From SbD1 sp963757915 (GTDB lineage Bacteria; Desulfobacterota; Syntrophobacteria; Syntrophobacterales; Syntrophobacteraceae): 64,000 nt of DNA. The stretch spans positions 62,001 to 126,000 of the forward strand of contig CAVWTD010000004.1 of the NCBI GenBank assembly GCA_963757915.1, written 5' to 3'. The position numbers and the translations under genes were made by a program. The notes under the pieces are model-generated. The model was not told where the DNA came from, ran no database searches, and saw nothing but the letters and a program-made list of their open reading frames with translations. Below, in pieces: positions 1 to 8,668 of the stretch (position 1 is its first letter; every line of letters starts with the position of its first letter).

Positions 1-357
1 CCACAGCAGTCCTTTGGATTCCGCCTGAGAGTGAATGATCGATATGACGAGATTGTCGAGAACCGGCAAAGAATCAAGAACAGAGACCAATTGAAACGTT
101 CGTATCAATCCGAGAGCAACCCTCTTATGGGTGCTCTTGTTGGTGATATCGGCGCCGAGGTAAGTAATGGTTCCTTCAGAAGGAGGGAAAAGGCCGGTGA
201 GGAGATTGAAAAAAGTTGACTTGCCGGCGCCATTGGGTCCAATAATACCCGCAACCTCTCCTTTCCGGAGTCTATAGTCCACGCCGTCAACCGCCGTAAA
301 GTCGCCAAAACGCTTAGTAATTCCATGACTTTGGAGAAGGGCCTCTTCTGGCATCAT
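1..357 (-). CDS. livG: Branched-chain amino acid-type ABC transporter ATP-binding protein, partial
   Basis: N-terminal 119 residues of the cytoplasmic ATPase of a LivFGHMJ-type importer; the gene runs off the left edge. The Walker A motif GPNGAGKST lies at about residues 40-48, preceded by the family-typical start (GITKRFGDFTAVDGV). The ATG at 357 is chosen because AAGGAA lies just upstream. It follows the periplasmic binding protein gene on the same strand, so the two probably belong to one operon; no permease gene is visible and would have to lie beyond the edge. The substrate cannot be told from the ATPase. Family assignment is secure, exact subunit (LivG rather than LivF) likely from the N-terminal sequence. 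Confidence 0.88.
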   Translation of the reverse strand, partial: MMPEEALLQSHGITKRFGDFTAVDGVDYRLRKGEVAGIIGPNGAGKSTFFNLLTGLFPPSEGTITYLGADITNKSTHKRVALGLIRTFQLVSVLDSLPVLDNLVISIIHSQAESKGLLW

Positions 358-400
358 GGGTTCCTTTACAGTATGCAGGCGGCAGCGTGTCATGTAAAGA

Positions 401-439
401 GAGGTCAGGATAGGACCAATGGATCCTTTTCCTGACCTC
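401..439 (-). promoter_or_regulatory. Hairpin between binding-protein and ATPase genes
   Basis: Perfect 9-bp inverted repeat GAGGTCAGG / CCTGACCTC with a 21-nt loop. A second, shorter imperfect hairpin (458-479) directly follows the stop codon of the binding-protein gene. Neither has a clear U-run. Such hairpins between a binding-protein gene and the rest of its operon often stabilise the upstream mRNA or attenuate transcription, giving an excess of binding protein; that role is inference. Confidence 0.4.
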
Positions 440-485
440 AAGGTGAGATTCAGGCATCAACGGTCTAAGAGACCGGTTGCCGGGG

Positions 486-1751
486 TTAGTATCCCAATGA
501 CTTTAAGGACGGCAGGTAATCTTCACCGGTATAAGCGCCGATGACCTTCACCAAGTCCCACTTGGGGTCTTTGCGTTCTGACGCACCTTTGCCCACCACT
601 ACGAAGGCATTGTATTTGAAGATCGGTTGGTGGTCCTCACGCCAGGTCCCTTTGCCCTTCATCGATTCGAAGGTGGGATTTGCCATGATGGCCTTGGCGA
701 CGGCCACGCCTTGATTGCTCTGGGCAATGGACAGGCCCCGCAGGGCTTCCCTGGTGCCGGTGTAAGCCATGGCCGAATAGGGATCGGGAGGATACCCGTA
801 TGCCTTGGTAAACTTGGCGGAAAAGGCGCTGGCCTGCTTCACGATGGCTTCATCCGGAAAGCCCTTTAAATCATAATACCAACTCATGAGGGAGTAGACG
901 CCTTCCATAGCCTCGGGAGGCACGCCGCTGCCAAACACATTCGTCATCCAATCGAACCAGATCTTAGTCTTTTTCTTCAGGCCGGTCTCGGAGGCCTGCT
1001 TGAGCACGTTGATCGCGTCGGTGCCCCAGTGCGCCAGCATGACGATCTCAGGTTTCATCTCCATGATTTTCGTCATGTAAGGCGTGAAGTCACTCGTTCC
1101 CACCGGCGACTCCAGGTACGTTACTGCGATGCCCATTTTGTCGAAAGCATCCTTGGCGCCGCGCCATTGATCCTGGCCAAAGGCATATGCTGGACCGAAG
1201 AAGACGATTTTTTTCAACCCCAATTTGTTGGCAATATAAGAAGCCCCGGCGTAACCGATAGAATAGGCGCAGCCGTGCACGGCAAAGGTGGTGGGCGCCA
1301 TCTCCCCTTTCTCAAACATCTTCAGGGCCACCACATTAACCGGGAAATAGCCTATGGGGTTCCGTTCAACTTCTTTATTGAGCGCCCCACTGATAGGAGC
1401 AAAGGTCTGCCCGACCACGACATCGACCTTGTCCTCGTCGACCAGTTCGCGAAAACGACGGATAGCCACGTCCGGTTTGGTCTCATCATCTTTAACGATG
1501 TACTTGACCGGGACCTTTTTGCCCCCCCAATCGAGGCCACCGGCCGCGTTAATCTCATCGATGGCCAACTTTGAGCCGTCCAACTGCACCGGGCCTACCG
1601 GGGAGGCTGCTCCGGTAAGACCGTATATCAGCCCAACTTTAACTTCTTTTGGAGGCGGAGCGGCCATGGCCGCAACTCCGAGCGTAAATAACGCGCAGAT
1701 CGACGCCGCTACAACTATTAAAGCCGTCTTCCCGGATGTACTTCCAGCCAT
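486..1751 (-). CDS. ABC transporter periplasmic substrate-binding protein (LivJ-like)
   Basis: 421-residue type I periplasmic binding protein of the amino acid/amide (Peripla_BP_6) family. The N-terminus has a signal peptide (charged start, hydrophobic stretch IVVAASICALFTLGVAAMA). The mature part opens with the family signature KVGLIYGLTGAASPVGPVQ and continues with the lobe motif GLDWGGKKVPVKYIVKDDE. Start at 1751 because GAGGAGGG lies 7 nt upstream; an upstream in-frame ATG at 1787 lacks a ribosome site and would spoil the signal peptide. It delivers a ligand to the importer whose ATPase follows. The nearby hydrolase suggests an amide, hydantoin-like or carboxylate ligand, but this is only context. 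Confidence 0.9.
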   Translation of the reverse strand: MAGSTSGKTALIVVAASICALFTLGVAAMAAPPPKEVKVGLIYGLTGAASPVGPVQLDGSKLAIDEINAAGGLDWGGKKVPVKYIVKDDETKPDVAIRRFRELVDEDKVDVVVGQTFAPISGALNKEVERNPIGYFPVNVVALKMFEKGEMAPTTFAVHGCAYSIGYAGASYIANKLGLKKIVFFGPAYAFGQDQWRGAKDAFDKMGIAVTYLESPVGTSDFTPYMTKIMEMKPEIVMLAHWGTDAINVLKQASETGLKKKTKIWFDWMTNVFGSGVPPEAMEGVYSLMSWYYDLKGFPDEAIVKQASAFSAKFTKAYGYPPDPYSAMAYTGTREALRGLSIAQSNQGVAVAKAIMANPTFESMKGKGTWREDHQPIFKYNAFVVVGKGASERKDPKWDLVKVIGAYTGEDYLPSLKSLGY

Positions 1752-1807
1752 GATGCAGCCCTCCTCATTTCCGCTAAGTCGATTCATCTGGTGATTAGAT
1801 AAGCCGC

Positions 1808-2440
1808 CTAAGAAATGGCCGCGAGGAACTCCTTACTCGTCATCACTTTGCCGATGCGGGGAAAGATCACCTCTTCGGCATAGAGTTGCTCACGGTCGGT
1901 ATCAGTCGCAGTGCAATCTTTAATCAAGATCACCCGATAGCCCATGTCGTATGCGGAACGAGCCGAAGATTCAACGCACCAGTTGGTATGGAATCCGGTA
2001 AAGGCGACATACTCGATCTCGTTTGCACGCAGCAGGTAGTTCAGGGCAGTTGAGTGAAAGGCATCCAGGGTCAGCTTGCCGCGCACGAGGATGTCTCCTG
2101 CTTTCGGTTTCAGGGGCTCGACGATCTCAGGGCCCGGGGTCCCTTCCAACCAGGCGCCGGTACCCCAATCGGCTTTCATCTCCATTTCTATGCCGCGCAG
2201 GCCCTCGGTTCCAGGCCCTCCCGGCTTTAATTCCGGAAAACCGTGCTTAAAAGCCTGAAATGGGACATAGATGATCTTCACCTTGCCGCGCGCGCCATCC
2301 AGAAGGGACTTCAAGTTATTGATAACGCCCCTTTTGGCTAACTGGTCGGCAATGTACTGATACATCGTGCCCCCAGGGCTGAGAAAGTCGTTTTGAGGCT
2401 CAATGAGAACAATGGCTGTTTTGTCGGCCGGTAACTTCAT
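1808..2440 (-). CDS. Cysteine hydrolase, isochorismatase-like family
   Basis: 210-residue member of the isochorismatase/nicotinamidase fold. The family uses an Asp-Lys-Cys triad; visible here are Lys122 (VRGKLTLDAF) and nucleophile Cys155 (TNWCVESSARSAYDMGY). The usual first Asp (D-x-QNDF) is Glu14 (IEPQNDF), a conservative change. The ATG at 2440 is chosen because AGAAGGA precedes it by 7 nt. It sits between a broken GntR regulator and a periplasmic binding-protein gene on the same strand, so it probably hydrolyses an imported amide or carbamoyl compound. Substrate unknown. Confidence 0.85.
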   Translation of the reverse strand: MKLPADKTAIVLIEPQNDFLSPGGTMYQYIADQLAKRGVINNLKSLLDGARGKVKIIYVPFQAFKHGFPELKPGGPGTEGLRGIEMEMKADWGTGAWLEGTPGPEIVEPLKPKAGDILVRGKLTLDAFHSTALNYLLRANEIEYVAFTGFHTNWCVESSARSAYDMGYRVILIKDCTATDTDREQLYAEEVIFPRIGKVMTSKEFLAAIS

Positions 2441-2503
2441 GGCTGTATCCTTCTGCATGGGTAGAGGTGTATAAATAGCTGAGTAGCTGGGCGGGACCCT
2501 ATG

Positions 2504-3170
2504 TCACCGCCTCCCGAACTGCTTCCGGCGGCCTGCGTTCACGTCTTCCTGAATCTGGGCCGTCATACATTGGTTATGCCTGCTGAATTCACGTTCAGCC
2601 TTTTCCGGGTCGGGTCCTCGGATGGCTCGGAGAAGCTCGGCGTGGTGGTCAATGAGCTTCAGGAAATCGGGCTGCATATGCAGGGTCAAGGGGCGCATCA
2701 TGTTTTTGCCGGTCTCGAGGACTTCCTTGAGCCACCCCTCGCTAAAGGCCTCATAGACGGTGGCATGGAATTCAAAGTCCGGCTTTGAATAAGCAAGGAT
2801 ATCGCGGTTCTCGATCACTTCTCTCTGCCTTTAAAGGCATTCGGACATTTTTGGGAGGGAGCTGTCGTCAAAGAGGCAGCCGCCGGTCGGGCCGCCATAC
2901 CCTCCAGCATCTCTCTTACCACATAAAGGTCCACGGCTTTCTCAGCGGTGAGAGATGACATGAAGACGCCTCTGTTGTGAATATTTTCACCGGGGCCATC
3001 CTGTTCCAATCGCCTCACTGCTTCCCGGACAGGGGTGAAGCTCACATCGAGATCTTTGGCGATGCTTTGGATATTGAGGCGGCTCCCGGCTTGAATCGGT
3101 GATTAGCTATCATCTCCTTCAAGACGGCGTAAACGTGGTTGCTGAGGTTTTCGCGTTGTAGCTTCGCCAC
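2504..3170 (-). pseudogene. GntR family regulator (FCD domain), disrupted by frameshifts
   Basis: Reading across frames recovers a full-length FadR-type GntR regulator of about 221 residues. It begins at a GTG at 3170 behind GGAGTAATGA, with a winged helix (NHVYAVLKEMIANHRFKPG, then IAKDLDVSFTPVREAVRRLEQDG) followed by the FCD ligand domain (LYVVREMLEGMAAR ... KPDFEFHATVYEAFSEG). Three lesions are visible: a frameshift near 3090 between RFKPG and SRLNI, another near 2875, and an in-frame TAA at about 2832 just before REVIENRD. The remaining sequence is well conserved, so either decay is recent or these are sequence errors like those in essential genes further right. It would have controlled the hydrolase/transporter genes downstream. 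Confidence 0.8.
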
Positions 3171-3451
3171 TCATTACTCCTGTGCGCGTAAATATAGAAA
3201 ACCGTCACTGAATTGGCAACGCTTTTTTCATATTTCAGGAGGACTGAATCGTGAAGAAGTCCACCAGAATCCAGACCATCAGACCTGATAACGGTTCATG
3301 AACTCCAGGTCCGGACCCATTGGGATGCGGAGGGGACTTGGGATACGCCTTCTAAATTAAACCGCGCTATCCTGCTGATTCCGTTGAATTTTTCCGTCGT
3401 GTCGAGTGCTGCAGACAGCTTGCGGCTTTCCTGGTGTACAAATATCGGAGA

Positions 3452-4126
3452 TCAGAAATCTCCAGCAGTGCGTTGGGAACCTTTGAATTTCCCCATCGCC
3501 TTCGTCAGCTCGATAATCACTCCCAGGCCGTCTTTGACCTCGCAGGCCCTGCATGCGGACAGAAGGCCGATAGGTCCGAGTGGCTTGCACTCGCAAAGGT
3601 CCATTTCGGCAGGCAGTTCGGCCAGTGTTTCAAGGAACTCCCTGGTTTTGGGATGGCTCAGCTTTTTGGCCAACCCAAAGAGTACAACGAGCCCGTCACC
3701 AATTTTATCAATATCTTCAGGAGTGTAGGCAGCCGCCATCTTGCTGCGCACTCCTAACATGGCGTTTATTATACGGAAAACCCCTCTCTGTTCCAGGTCA
3801 TCCAGATATTGAATCATCGAGGGGACTGTGGATTTGAGTAGGGGTTCGATGGTAAAAAGGAGGTCAATCAGACTTCCAAGCTGATTGAGTGAGAAGGTCA
3901 AGTTGCGAGTGTTCTTGAGGACAGCTTTGATAAGTTCAAAAAGGTCCTCGAGTTGAAAGCTCGAATCTACGGTCCCCAGTTCCCTTATCAAGACTTGGAC
4001 ACCCTGATTGACCAGGGGACTCATATCCTCTTTGAACTCCTTCATGCTCCTGGCCGACGCGCTAAGAGGAGCGAGTTGGGCTTCTATTCTATCCAGCCGC
4101 TCAAGGATCATTCCTTCCTTGCTCAT
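3452..4126 (-). CDS. DUF1641 domain protein
   Basis: 224-residue, soluble, mostly helical protein. The C-terminal half (GVFRIINAMLGVRSKMAAAYTPEDIDKIGDGLVVLFGLAKKL) is the DUF1641 domain. The N-terminus (ILERLDRIEAQLAPL) looks like a short coiled coil. It lies 15 bp after the SQR-like gene on the same strand, and DUF1641 genes are known to accompany sulfide:quinone-oxidoreductase-like and formate-dehydrogenase genes; its molecular role is unknown. The tail contains four Cys in CECKPLGPIGLLSACRAC, which could bind a metal (inference). Confidence 0.8.
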   Translation of the reverse strand: MSKEGMILERLDRIEAQLAPLSASARSMKEFKEDMSPLVNQGVQVLIRELGTVDSSFQLEDLFELIKAVLKNTRNLTFSLNQLGSLIDLLFTIEPLLKSTVPSMIQYLDDLEQRGVFRIINAMLGVRSKMAAAYTPEDIDKIGDGLVVLFGLAKKLSHPKTREFLETLAELPAEMDLCECKPLGPIGLLSACRACEVKDGLGVIIELTKAMGKFKGSQRTAGDF

Positions 4127-4141
4127 GGCAGTCTCCTCTTC

Positions 4142-5380
4142 CTATGCGAGTGCCGGACGCATTTTGCCGGCCAAAGTCATCTGGGATTCAAGCGGCAACT
4201 CATTGCCTTTCATCATCAGGTTCCAGTAGACCCACTTGAACATCATCTTGCCCCAATAATTGAAATTGCTTTCGCCCAGAAGCGAACATGGGCCAAGACC
4301 CGGGAAAGGATACTTGCCGGGAAGAGGTTCCACCGTGTAGTTGAAGTCGATCAGGACAGCCTTCTCATGCCCCGAGACAATGAAGCAGGTGGCATGGCCG
4401 TCATAAGTGGGTTTTGGCTGCATGCCGTCTATTTCGCGCAGGACGTTTTCCACGACGGTTTCGGATTGGTAGTGGGCAACCGCACCGGCTTTAGAGGTGT
4501 GTACATTCGTGGCATCCCCGATGACGTATATTCTTTCGTACTCCTTCGCCTTAAGGGTGTAAGGATCGGTATCGAGATAGCCCATCGGATCTCCTATACC
4601 GGATTCCTCAATACACTTGGCCCCAAGATTCGGTGGGATCGTCACCAGCAGATCGTATGAAATTTTCATCCCTTTGTGTGATTCAATGGTTTTCTCTTTG
4701 GCGTTGACCCGGGCAATATCGAAATTGGGGGTTACCTTTATGTCCTTCTGATTCGCTAAAGCCGTCAGCATTTTACTCGCGACCGGTTTGGTGAAGATTC
4801 CCGACAAAGGGGTGACAATCTCGATCTCCACTTTGTCCCGCAACCCACTAATCGTGAAAAACGAATCGGCCATGAAAATGAATTCTATCGGTGCGACGGG
4901 GCACTTGTAAGGCAATTCGGCAATGTTCAGGACCAGGCGGCCGGACTCAAAATATTTCAACTTATTGCGCAGGGCAACGGCTCCATCCAGGCTGTAGAAG
5001 GTATGGACGCTGCCTTTCCAGTCATCTGTCATGCCCTCCACTTCCTCGGGGGCGATCCGGCAACCGGTTGAGACAATCAGCCAGTCATAATCGTACTGGC
5101 CGAGTTTGGAGAATATTCGACGCCCTTCGGGATCAATCCTGGTAATCTCGTCCAGTTTGAAGTCGACCCCGGGTGGAATGAACTCCCGTTTTGGTTTTAT
5201 GCAGTCAGCGGGACTATAGATTCCAAATGGGATAAATAACCAGCCTGGCTGATAGTGGTGATTTTCGTCATGATCGATGATGGTGATCTGCCAGTCGGAT
5301 TCGAGAAGGTTCCTGCGCAGTTTGTTGGCAACGATAGTGCCGCCGCAGCCTGACCCAAGAATGACTATCTTTTTCATCAT
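4142..5380 (-). CDS. sqr: FAD-dependent sulfide:quinone oxidoreductase-like protein
   Basis: 412-residue flavoprotein with an N-terminal Rossmann motif (IVILGSGCGGTIVANKL) and the second dinucleotide motif (YERIYVIGDATNV). Conserved cysteines sit at SQR-like positions: Cys160 in KCPVAPIEF, Cys107 (STGCRI) and Cys332 (HATCFIV). These would carry sulfide to the flavin, with electrons passed to membrane quinone. The C-terminal helix (FKWVYWNLMMKGNELPLES) is the usual membrane-association element. The start at 5380 is set by AAAGGAG 9 nt upstream; the TTG before it abuts the ribosome site. It forms an operon with the DUF1641 gene. The physiological acceptor, and whether it oxidises sulfide in vivo, are not shown by sequence. 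Confidence 0.8.
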   Translation of the reverse strand: MMKKIVILGSGCGGTIVANKLRRNLLESDWQITIIDHDENHHYQPGWLFIPFGIYSPADCIKPKREFIPPGVDFKLDEITRIDPEGRRIFSKLGQYDYDWLIVSTGCRIAPEEVEGMTDDWKGSVHTFYSLDGAVALRNKLKYFESGRLVLNIAELPYKCPVAPIEFIFMADSFFTISGLRDKVEIEIVTPLSGIFTKPVASKMLTALANQKDIKVTPNFDIARVNAKEKTIESHKGMKISYDLLVTIPPNLGAKCIEESGIGDPMGYLDTDPYTLKAKEYERIYVIGDATNVHTSKAGAVAHYQSETVVENVLREIDGMQPKPTYDGHATCFIVSGHEKAVLIDFNYTVEPLPGKYPFPGLGPCSLLGESNFNYWGKMMFKWVYWNLMMKGNELPLESQMTLAGKMRPALA

Positions 5381-5416
5381 CTTGCACAACTCCTTTCGGG
5401 TGCTTTATTCTATAAA

Positions 5417-5458
5417 CTATACGAAAATAGTATAGATCGTCTGGAATTCCGAAGTCAA
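5417..5458 (-). promoter_or_regulatory. Promoter with overlapping palindromic operator upstream of sqr-like gene
   Basis: On the minus strand TTGACT (5453-5458) and TATACT (5429-5434) are separated by 18 bp, a near-consensus sigma70 promoter 37-49 nt before the ribosome site. A perfect inverted repeat CTATAC-N7-GTATAG (5417-5435) overlaps the -10 element and start region, as expected for a repressor operator. The regulator is not identified. Confidence 0.6.
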
Positions 5459-5498
5459 CTTAATTCCGCGAATCATTCTTGGTCAGTAAAAAATGTAG

Positions 5499-5560
5499 CA
5501 AAGGAATCGTCACCCCAGCAAAAGCCGGGGGCTTTGGTTAAAGCGCCATTGGAATCCAAT
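5499..5560 (+). repeat. Partial copy of the dispersed GTCACCCC...GGAATCCA palindromic repeat
   Basis: The stretch from GCAAAGGAATCGTCACCCC to a GGAATCCA-like end is a shortened, diverged copy of the element seen complete at 7779-7920, 31353-31458 and 62773-62882. It lies in the otherwise gene-free 5381-5813 gap. Confidence 0.5.
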
Positions 5561-5813
5561 AACCGGAATGCGCAACTGATTTTTTAACCAGGTGGGTCCC
5601 TTTTTACTTGTCCGTTAGTGGGTCCCTGTTGCATTTGCGCTCACACTTGCGGTTAAGCCGCTCTTTGTCTGCCAGGATGGTGGCCGAATTCCAGTTTGAA
5701 GCCGTACTGGAGGAAAACACAACGTATGGAATTTTAGAAGGGGAGGAGGAGTCGTATTGCAAGGCCGGGTGGCCTTTTGCTCACATTGCTTGGCAAGGCG
5801 AATACATGGGAAG

Positions 5814-6437
5814 TCACAAGCCTAAACTATTACGCGGTTCCTGGTGACGCAGCACGCCAACGGGCACCTGACTCATGAGTCCGGCATTTTCCAGCGAATA
5901 ACTGGAATTCCCTAATTTATCGCAACACTTGTCACAAAACCGGCTGCTTTTGAAATCGATTTCTTCCACGTACGTCGTCGATTTCATTACACATTCCAAA
6001 TTATGACAGTGGGAAAGACCGTAGGTGTGGCCCAATTCATGGGTAGCCTCTTTGAAGAGGCGCTCCTGCGTAAGCGCGGGATTTTTGGGCAGACCGTAAA
6101 AGTCGTTATCCAGGCGGTAAGAACTGACAACGGCACATTGGCCGTTTAAGCGCGCCTCACCGAAAACGAAGGACAGCACGGGAATACACAAGTCCAATCC
6201 GGTAACGGCAAGCACCTTGCAGGGCGTCGTCGGAAGATACCGTTCCAACTGTTTGATAATCGCAGAGGAACTGTACTGGTTTCTGTGAGGATCGAAGAAG
6301 GCGCGGCAATCGAGGTCAAAGCCCGAAACGTTTACTCTTGTATGAAATCGAGCTTCGAGCTGATTGCGCAGGCGCTCTATTTCGGGCACACCGGTGAATT
6401 CAAAATAAACCGGAAACTTCATTATGATTATTCTCAT
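5814..6437 (-). CDS. amzA: Archaemetzincin family zinc metalloprotease
   Basis: 207-residue putative zinc peptidase. It shows the extended archaemetzincin zinc signature HELGHTYGLSHC-x4-CVM at residues 133-151 (ligands His133, His137, His143; catalytic Glu134), and the second structural-zinc pair CDKC (168-171) that distinguishes archaemetzincins from other metzincins. No signal peptide, so cytoplasmic. The start at 6437 is supported by GGAGGGAG 6 nt upstream. The family is mainly archaeal, with scattered bacterial members. It stands alone between gaps; substrate unknown. Confidence 0.9.
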   Translation of the reverse strand: MRIIIMKFPVYFEFTGVPEIERLRNQLEARFHTRVNVSGFDLDCRAFFDPHRNQYSSSAIIKQLERYLPTTPCKVLAVTGLDLCIPVLSFVFGEARLNGQCAVVSSYRLDNDFYGLPKNPALTQERLFKEATHELGHTYGLSHCHNLECVMKSTTYVEEIDFKSSRFCDKCCDKLGNSSYSLENAGLMSQVPVGVLRHQEPRNSLGL

Positions 6438-7359
6438 CTGAATCTCCCTCCAAGCATTTGCGACCTATGAGTGAAAGGATGACCCGTCCTCTATGATTTT
6501 GATATATACTATTATGGTAGAGTACGTGTCAATAAAATTCTTGCGGCAATTAAAAAAATTTGAAACAGACCGGGATTTGGAAGACCCCCGCTTGACCCTG
6601 CGACGACCTGGCAGGGCGATGAAAAAGGGGTTTCTGGTGGGAGAAACGCCTGAAAATTGCTAATGATTTCGTTATTCCGGCGTAAGAGACTGTGTCGCAA
6701 TTCAGTAATGGCCGGGCAAAATGCCACGGGGCCAGGTTTTGCTTCCCCCTTTTGTAAATGGTGAGAGCCGAGAAAGAAGGCGCAGCAATTTGCCTTCCCA
6801 CGGCTCTCGAAGGAAGTGTAAGACCCTGGCTATATTGTCGGAAAAAGAACTGGAATTCAGAAGTAAAATTAGCGACAGTGTCCCGGAACCCATTACCCTT
6901 GGCGATCGATATGGCCCTGGACCCAGTGCTGATGTTTCCAGTGAGCCTCAATGCATTTCCCCTATTTGTGTAATGGCCGTAAACCCGGACCTTTTCGTGG
7001 TGTTTCGTCTGCATGCAGTAATATCTTCCCCGGTTACTGCCGGACCACACATCGATTAAGAATTTGGAAACTCTTGATTTCATATCGCAAGCATCGATGG
7101 TAATCTTCGGATGTACTGCGATCCGGCTGCCTGGCCGGCGCGAAGACTCGACCTGATGGGGATATGTTGCAGGGACTGGTCAGCCAACCCGCATGGCTTT
7201 TTTCAGGCTTTTACCATCACCAGTGGGGGCTGGTTCTGATAAGTTGCCGGTACACGTATTCCCAGGTTCAAGGCGTGTGGAACTTTTGGATAAGACCTGG
7301 AATTGGGTAGATAAAATCCATGGTCTGCGATGAGCCTGATTTCCAAAAAGGATAACCCA
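6438..7359. other. Gene-free interval
   Basis: About 920 bp in which I recognise no gene. A 177-codon open frame on the minus strand (6550-7083) has basic, low-information composition with no domain, and competing frames are equally open, so I do not call it. Confidence 0.4.
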
Positions 7360-7638
7360 ATGATCAATGTGGAAAAGGTCGCTGCAGTTCGCAAATACCT
7401 GTCACTCGAATTCCCGGGTCTTGAAATCCGGGATCATTACGACTCCGGACGGAAGGCCCAGTGTTTCGAGATCGGATCCGGGGGGACCTGCTCCGAGGCT
7501 ATTATTTCTAAAGAAGTCCTTGAAGATCATGACGAGGATAAGATAGTGAAATTACTGAAAAGTTTTCTGCTTGTCGAGCACTTGAGGGAATGCGATCTCC
7601 CGATAATAGTTACCAATGAAGGGCTCCGCACCGAATAA
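7360..7638 (+). CDS. Small hypothetical protein
   Basis: 92-residue soluble alpha/beta protein (MINVEKVAAVRKYLSLEFPG...). The start at 7360 is preferred over an in-frame ATG at 7330 because AAAAGGA lies 6 nt before it. It has three Cys, no recognised motif and no transmembrane segment. The balanced acidic/basic composition and good codon usage suggest a real gene; the overall look (N-terminal helix KVAAVRKYLS, then strand-like LEIRDHYD) is that of small conserved Desulfobacterota proteins of unknown function. It stands alone. Confidence 0.6.
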   Translation: MINVEKVAAVRKYLSLEFPGLEIRDHYDSGRKAQCFEIGSGGTCSEAIISKEVLEDHDEDKIVKLLKSFLLVEHLRECDLPIIVTNEGLRTE

Positions 7639-7676
7639 TACCGAGTTGCGCTCAAGAAAGTATCAAGTGATACCAG
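7636..7676 (+). repeat. Fragment of dispersed repeat (GTTGCG...CAAGTGATA)
   Basis: GTTGCGCTCAAGAAAGTATC plus AAGTGATACC matches, in reverse orientation, the left end of the repeat at 34207-34345 (TATCACTTGATACTTTCTTG, then AACGCAAC). It begins at the stop codon of the small hypothetical gene. Confidence 0.5.
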
Positions 7677-7778
7677 GGGGAGGGGGTGCTGGGGGGCGCA
7701 ACTCCATAAGTCCTCAAATAAGCAGCGCAAGTGGTTGAATTTACTGAAACCCGGATAAAGATTATCGTGACTAATAGA

Positions 7779-7920
7779 TTGTCAACAAAGTTATCACATG
7801 CTGCAAGGCATCGTCACCCCGGCGAAGCCTGCCCCGGAAGTGTCTAGTCCGGGGGCCGGGGTCCAGTGCTGTTAACCAATTCAAGAGACGCTGGATTCCG
7901 GCCTTCGCCGGAATGACGGG
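7779..7920 (+). repeat. Dispersed palindromic intergenic repeat, full copy
   Basis: Starts TTGTCAACAAAGTTA, then TGCAAGG-ATCGTCACCCC, a GC-rich core, and ends CTGGATTCCGGCCTTCGCCG-GAATGACGG. Its two ends (CGTCACCCCGGCGAAG / CTTCGCCGGAATGACG) are inverted repeats, so the transcript folds into a long stem. Related copies lie at 31353-31458, 62773-62882 and 5499-5560. It has no coding capacity and resembles a MITE- or REP-type element. Confidence 0.75.
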
Positions 7921-8061
7921 TTCTTCCCTTGTGGCTGCAAATCTTTATTTGAGCGCTTATCGGGCTGCGGCCCCGCGCCAGGCCATAATCTTACCGACCA
8001 TCGTTACCGGATTATCTCCTGCGCATCGATAGAAGGTTCGCGGAAACCATTTGTACAACGA

Positions 8062-8658
8062 TCAATTATCCTTGCGAACCTTTCGTTGCAAAAGGTAGTA
8101 GACCAGAAACATGCAGCCGCCAACAGTGACTGCAATCACCATCCATCGATCGATTAACGTCGAAATTTCCAGCCATTTTTTCCCAAGGAAAAAGCCCGTC
8201 GAAATGAAAGTTGAACACCAGAAAAGGCCGCCTGTGTATGCATATGCAGCAAATACGGGATACCTCAGCCGCGATGTTCCGGCCACGAGAGCACTCAGAT
8301 GCCTTACACCGGGAATGAAATACCCGATGAAAAGCCCCCATTTCCCAATATGTTCAAGCCATTCATGCACCCGGTCGATTTTTTCCTGCGTAACACGGAA
8401 CCAGCTACCGTACTTTCTGACAAGAAACGACCCACCGGTGCGGCCGATAATGTAAGAGACGGAAACGCCGCAGATACTGCCTAAAAATGCTGAAGCGACA
8501 GTGGGCACCAAGGCTAAGTGTCCCTTGAAAACGAGATATCCTGAAAACGTCAGCAGAACTTCATCCGGTATGGGCAACCCAATGATTCCGAACATCAGCA
8601 GGAAAAAGATGGCCAGGTACCCATACTGGTAAATCCAATGCAGAAGAGTTCCCTCCAA
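8062..8658 (-). CDS. DedA family membrane protein
   Basis: 198-residue polytopic inner-membrane protein of the DedA/VTT family: reentrant N-terminal segment with FGIIGLPIPDEVLLTFSGYL, the central GSICGVSVSYIIGRTGG, and the conserved FIPGVRHLSALVAGTSRL segment before the C-terminal membrane helices. Some DedA proteins translocate undecaprenyl phosphate or other phospholipids. Its position 10 bp after the UppP gene on the same strand supports a role in undecaprenyl-phosphate recycling (inference). Confidence 0.9.
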   Translation of the reverse strand: MEGTLLHWIYQYGYLAIFFLLMFGIIGLPIPDEVLLTFSGYLVFKGHLALVPTVASAFLGSICGVSVSYIIGRTGGSFLVRKYGSWFRVTQEKIDRVHEWLEHIGKWGLFIGYFIPGVRHLSALVAGTSRLRYPVFAAYAYTGGLFWCSTFISTGFFLGKKWLEISTLIDRWMVIAVTVGGCMFLVYYLLQRKVRKDN

Positions 8659-8668
8659 GCTTATACCT

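Noticed and set aside
6550..7083. 177-codon minus-strand open frame
   Set aside because: No recognised domain, no ribosome site, several equally open overlapping frames; composition looks non-coding.
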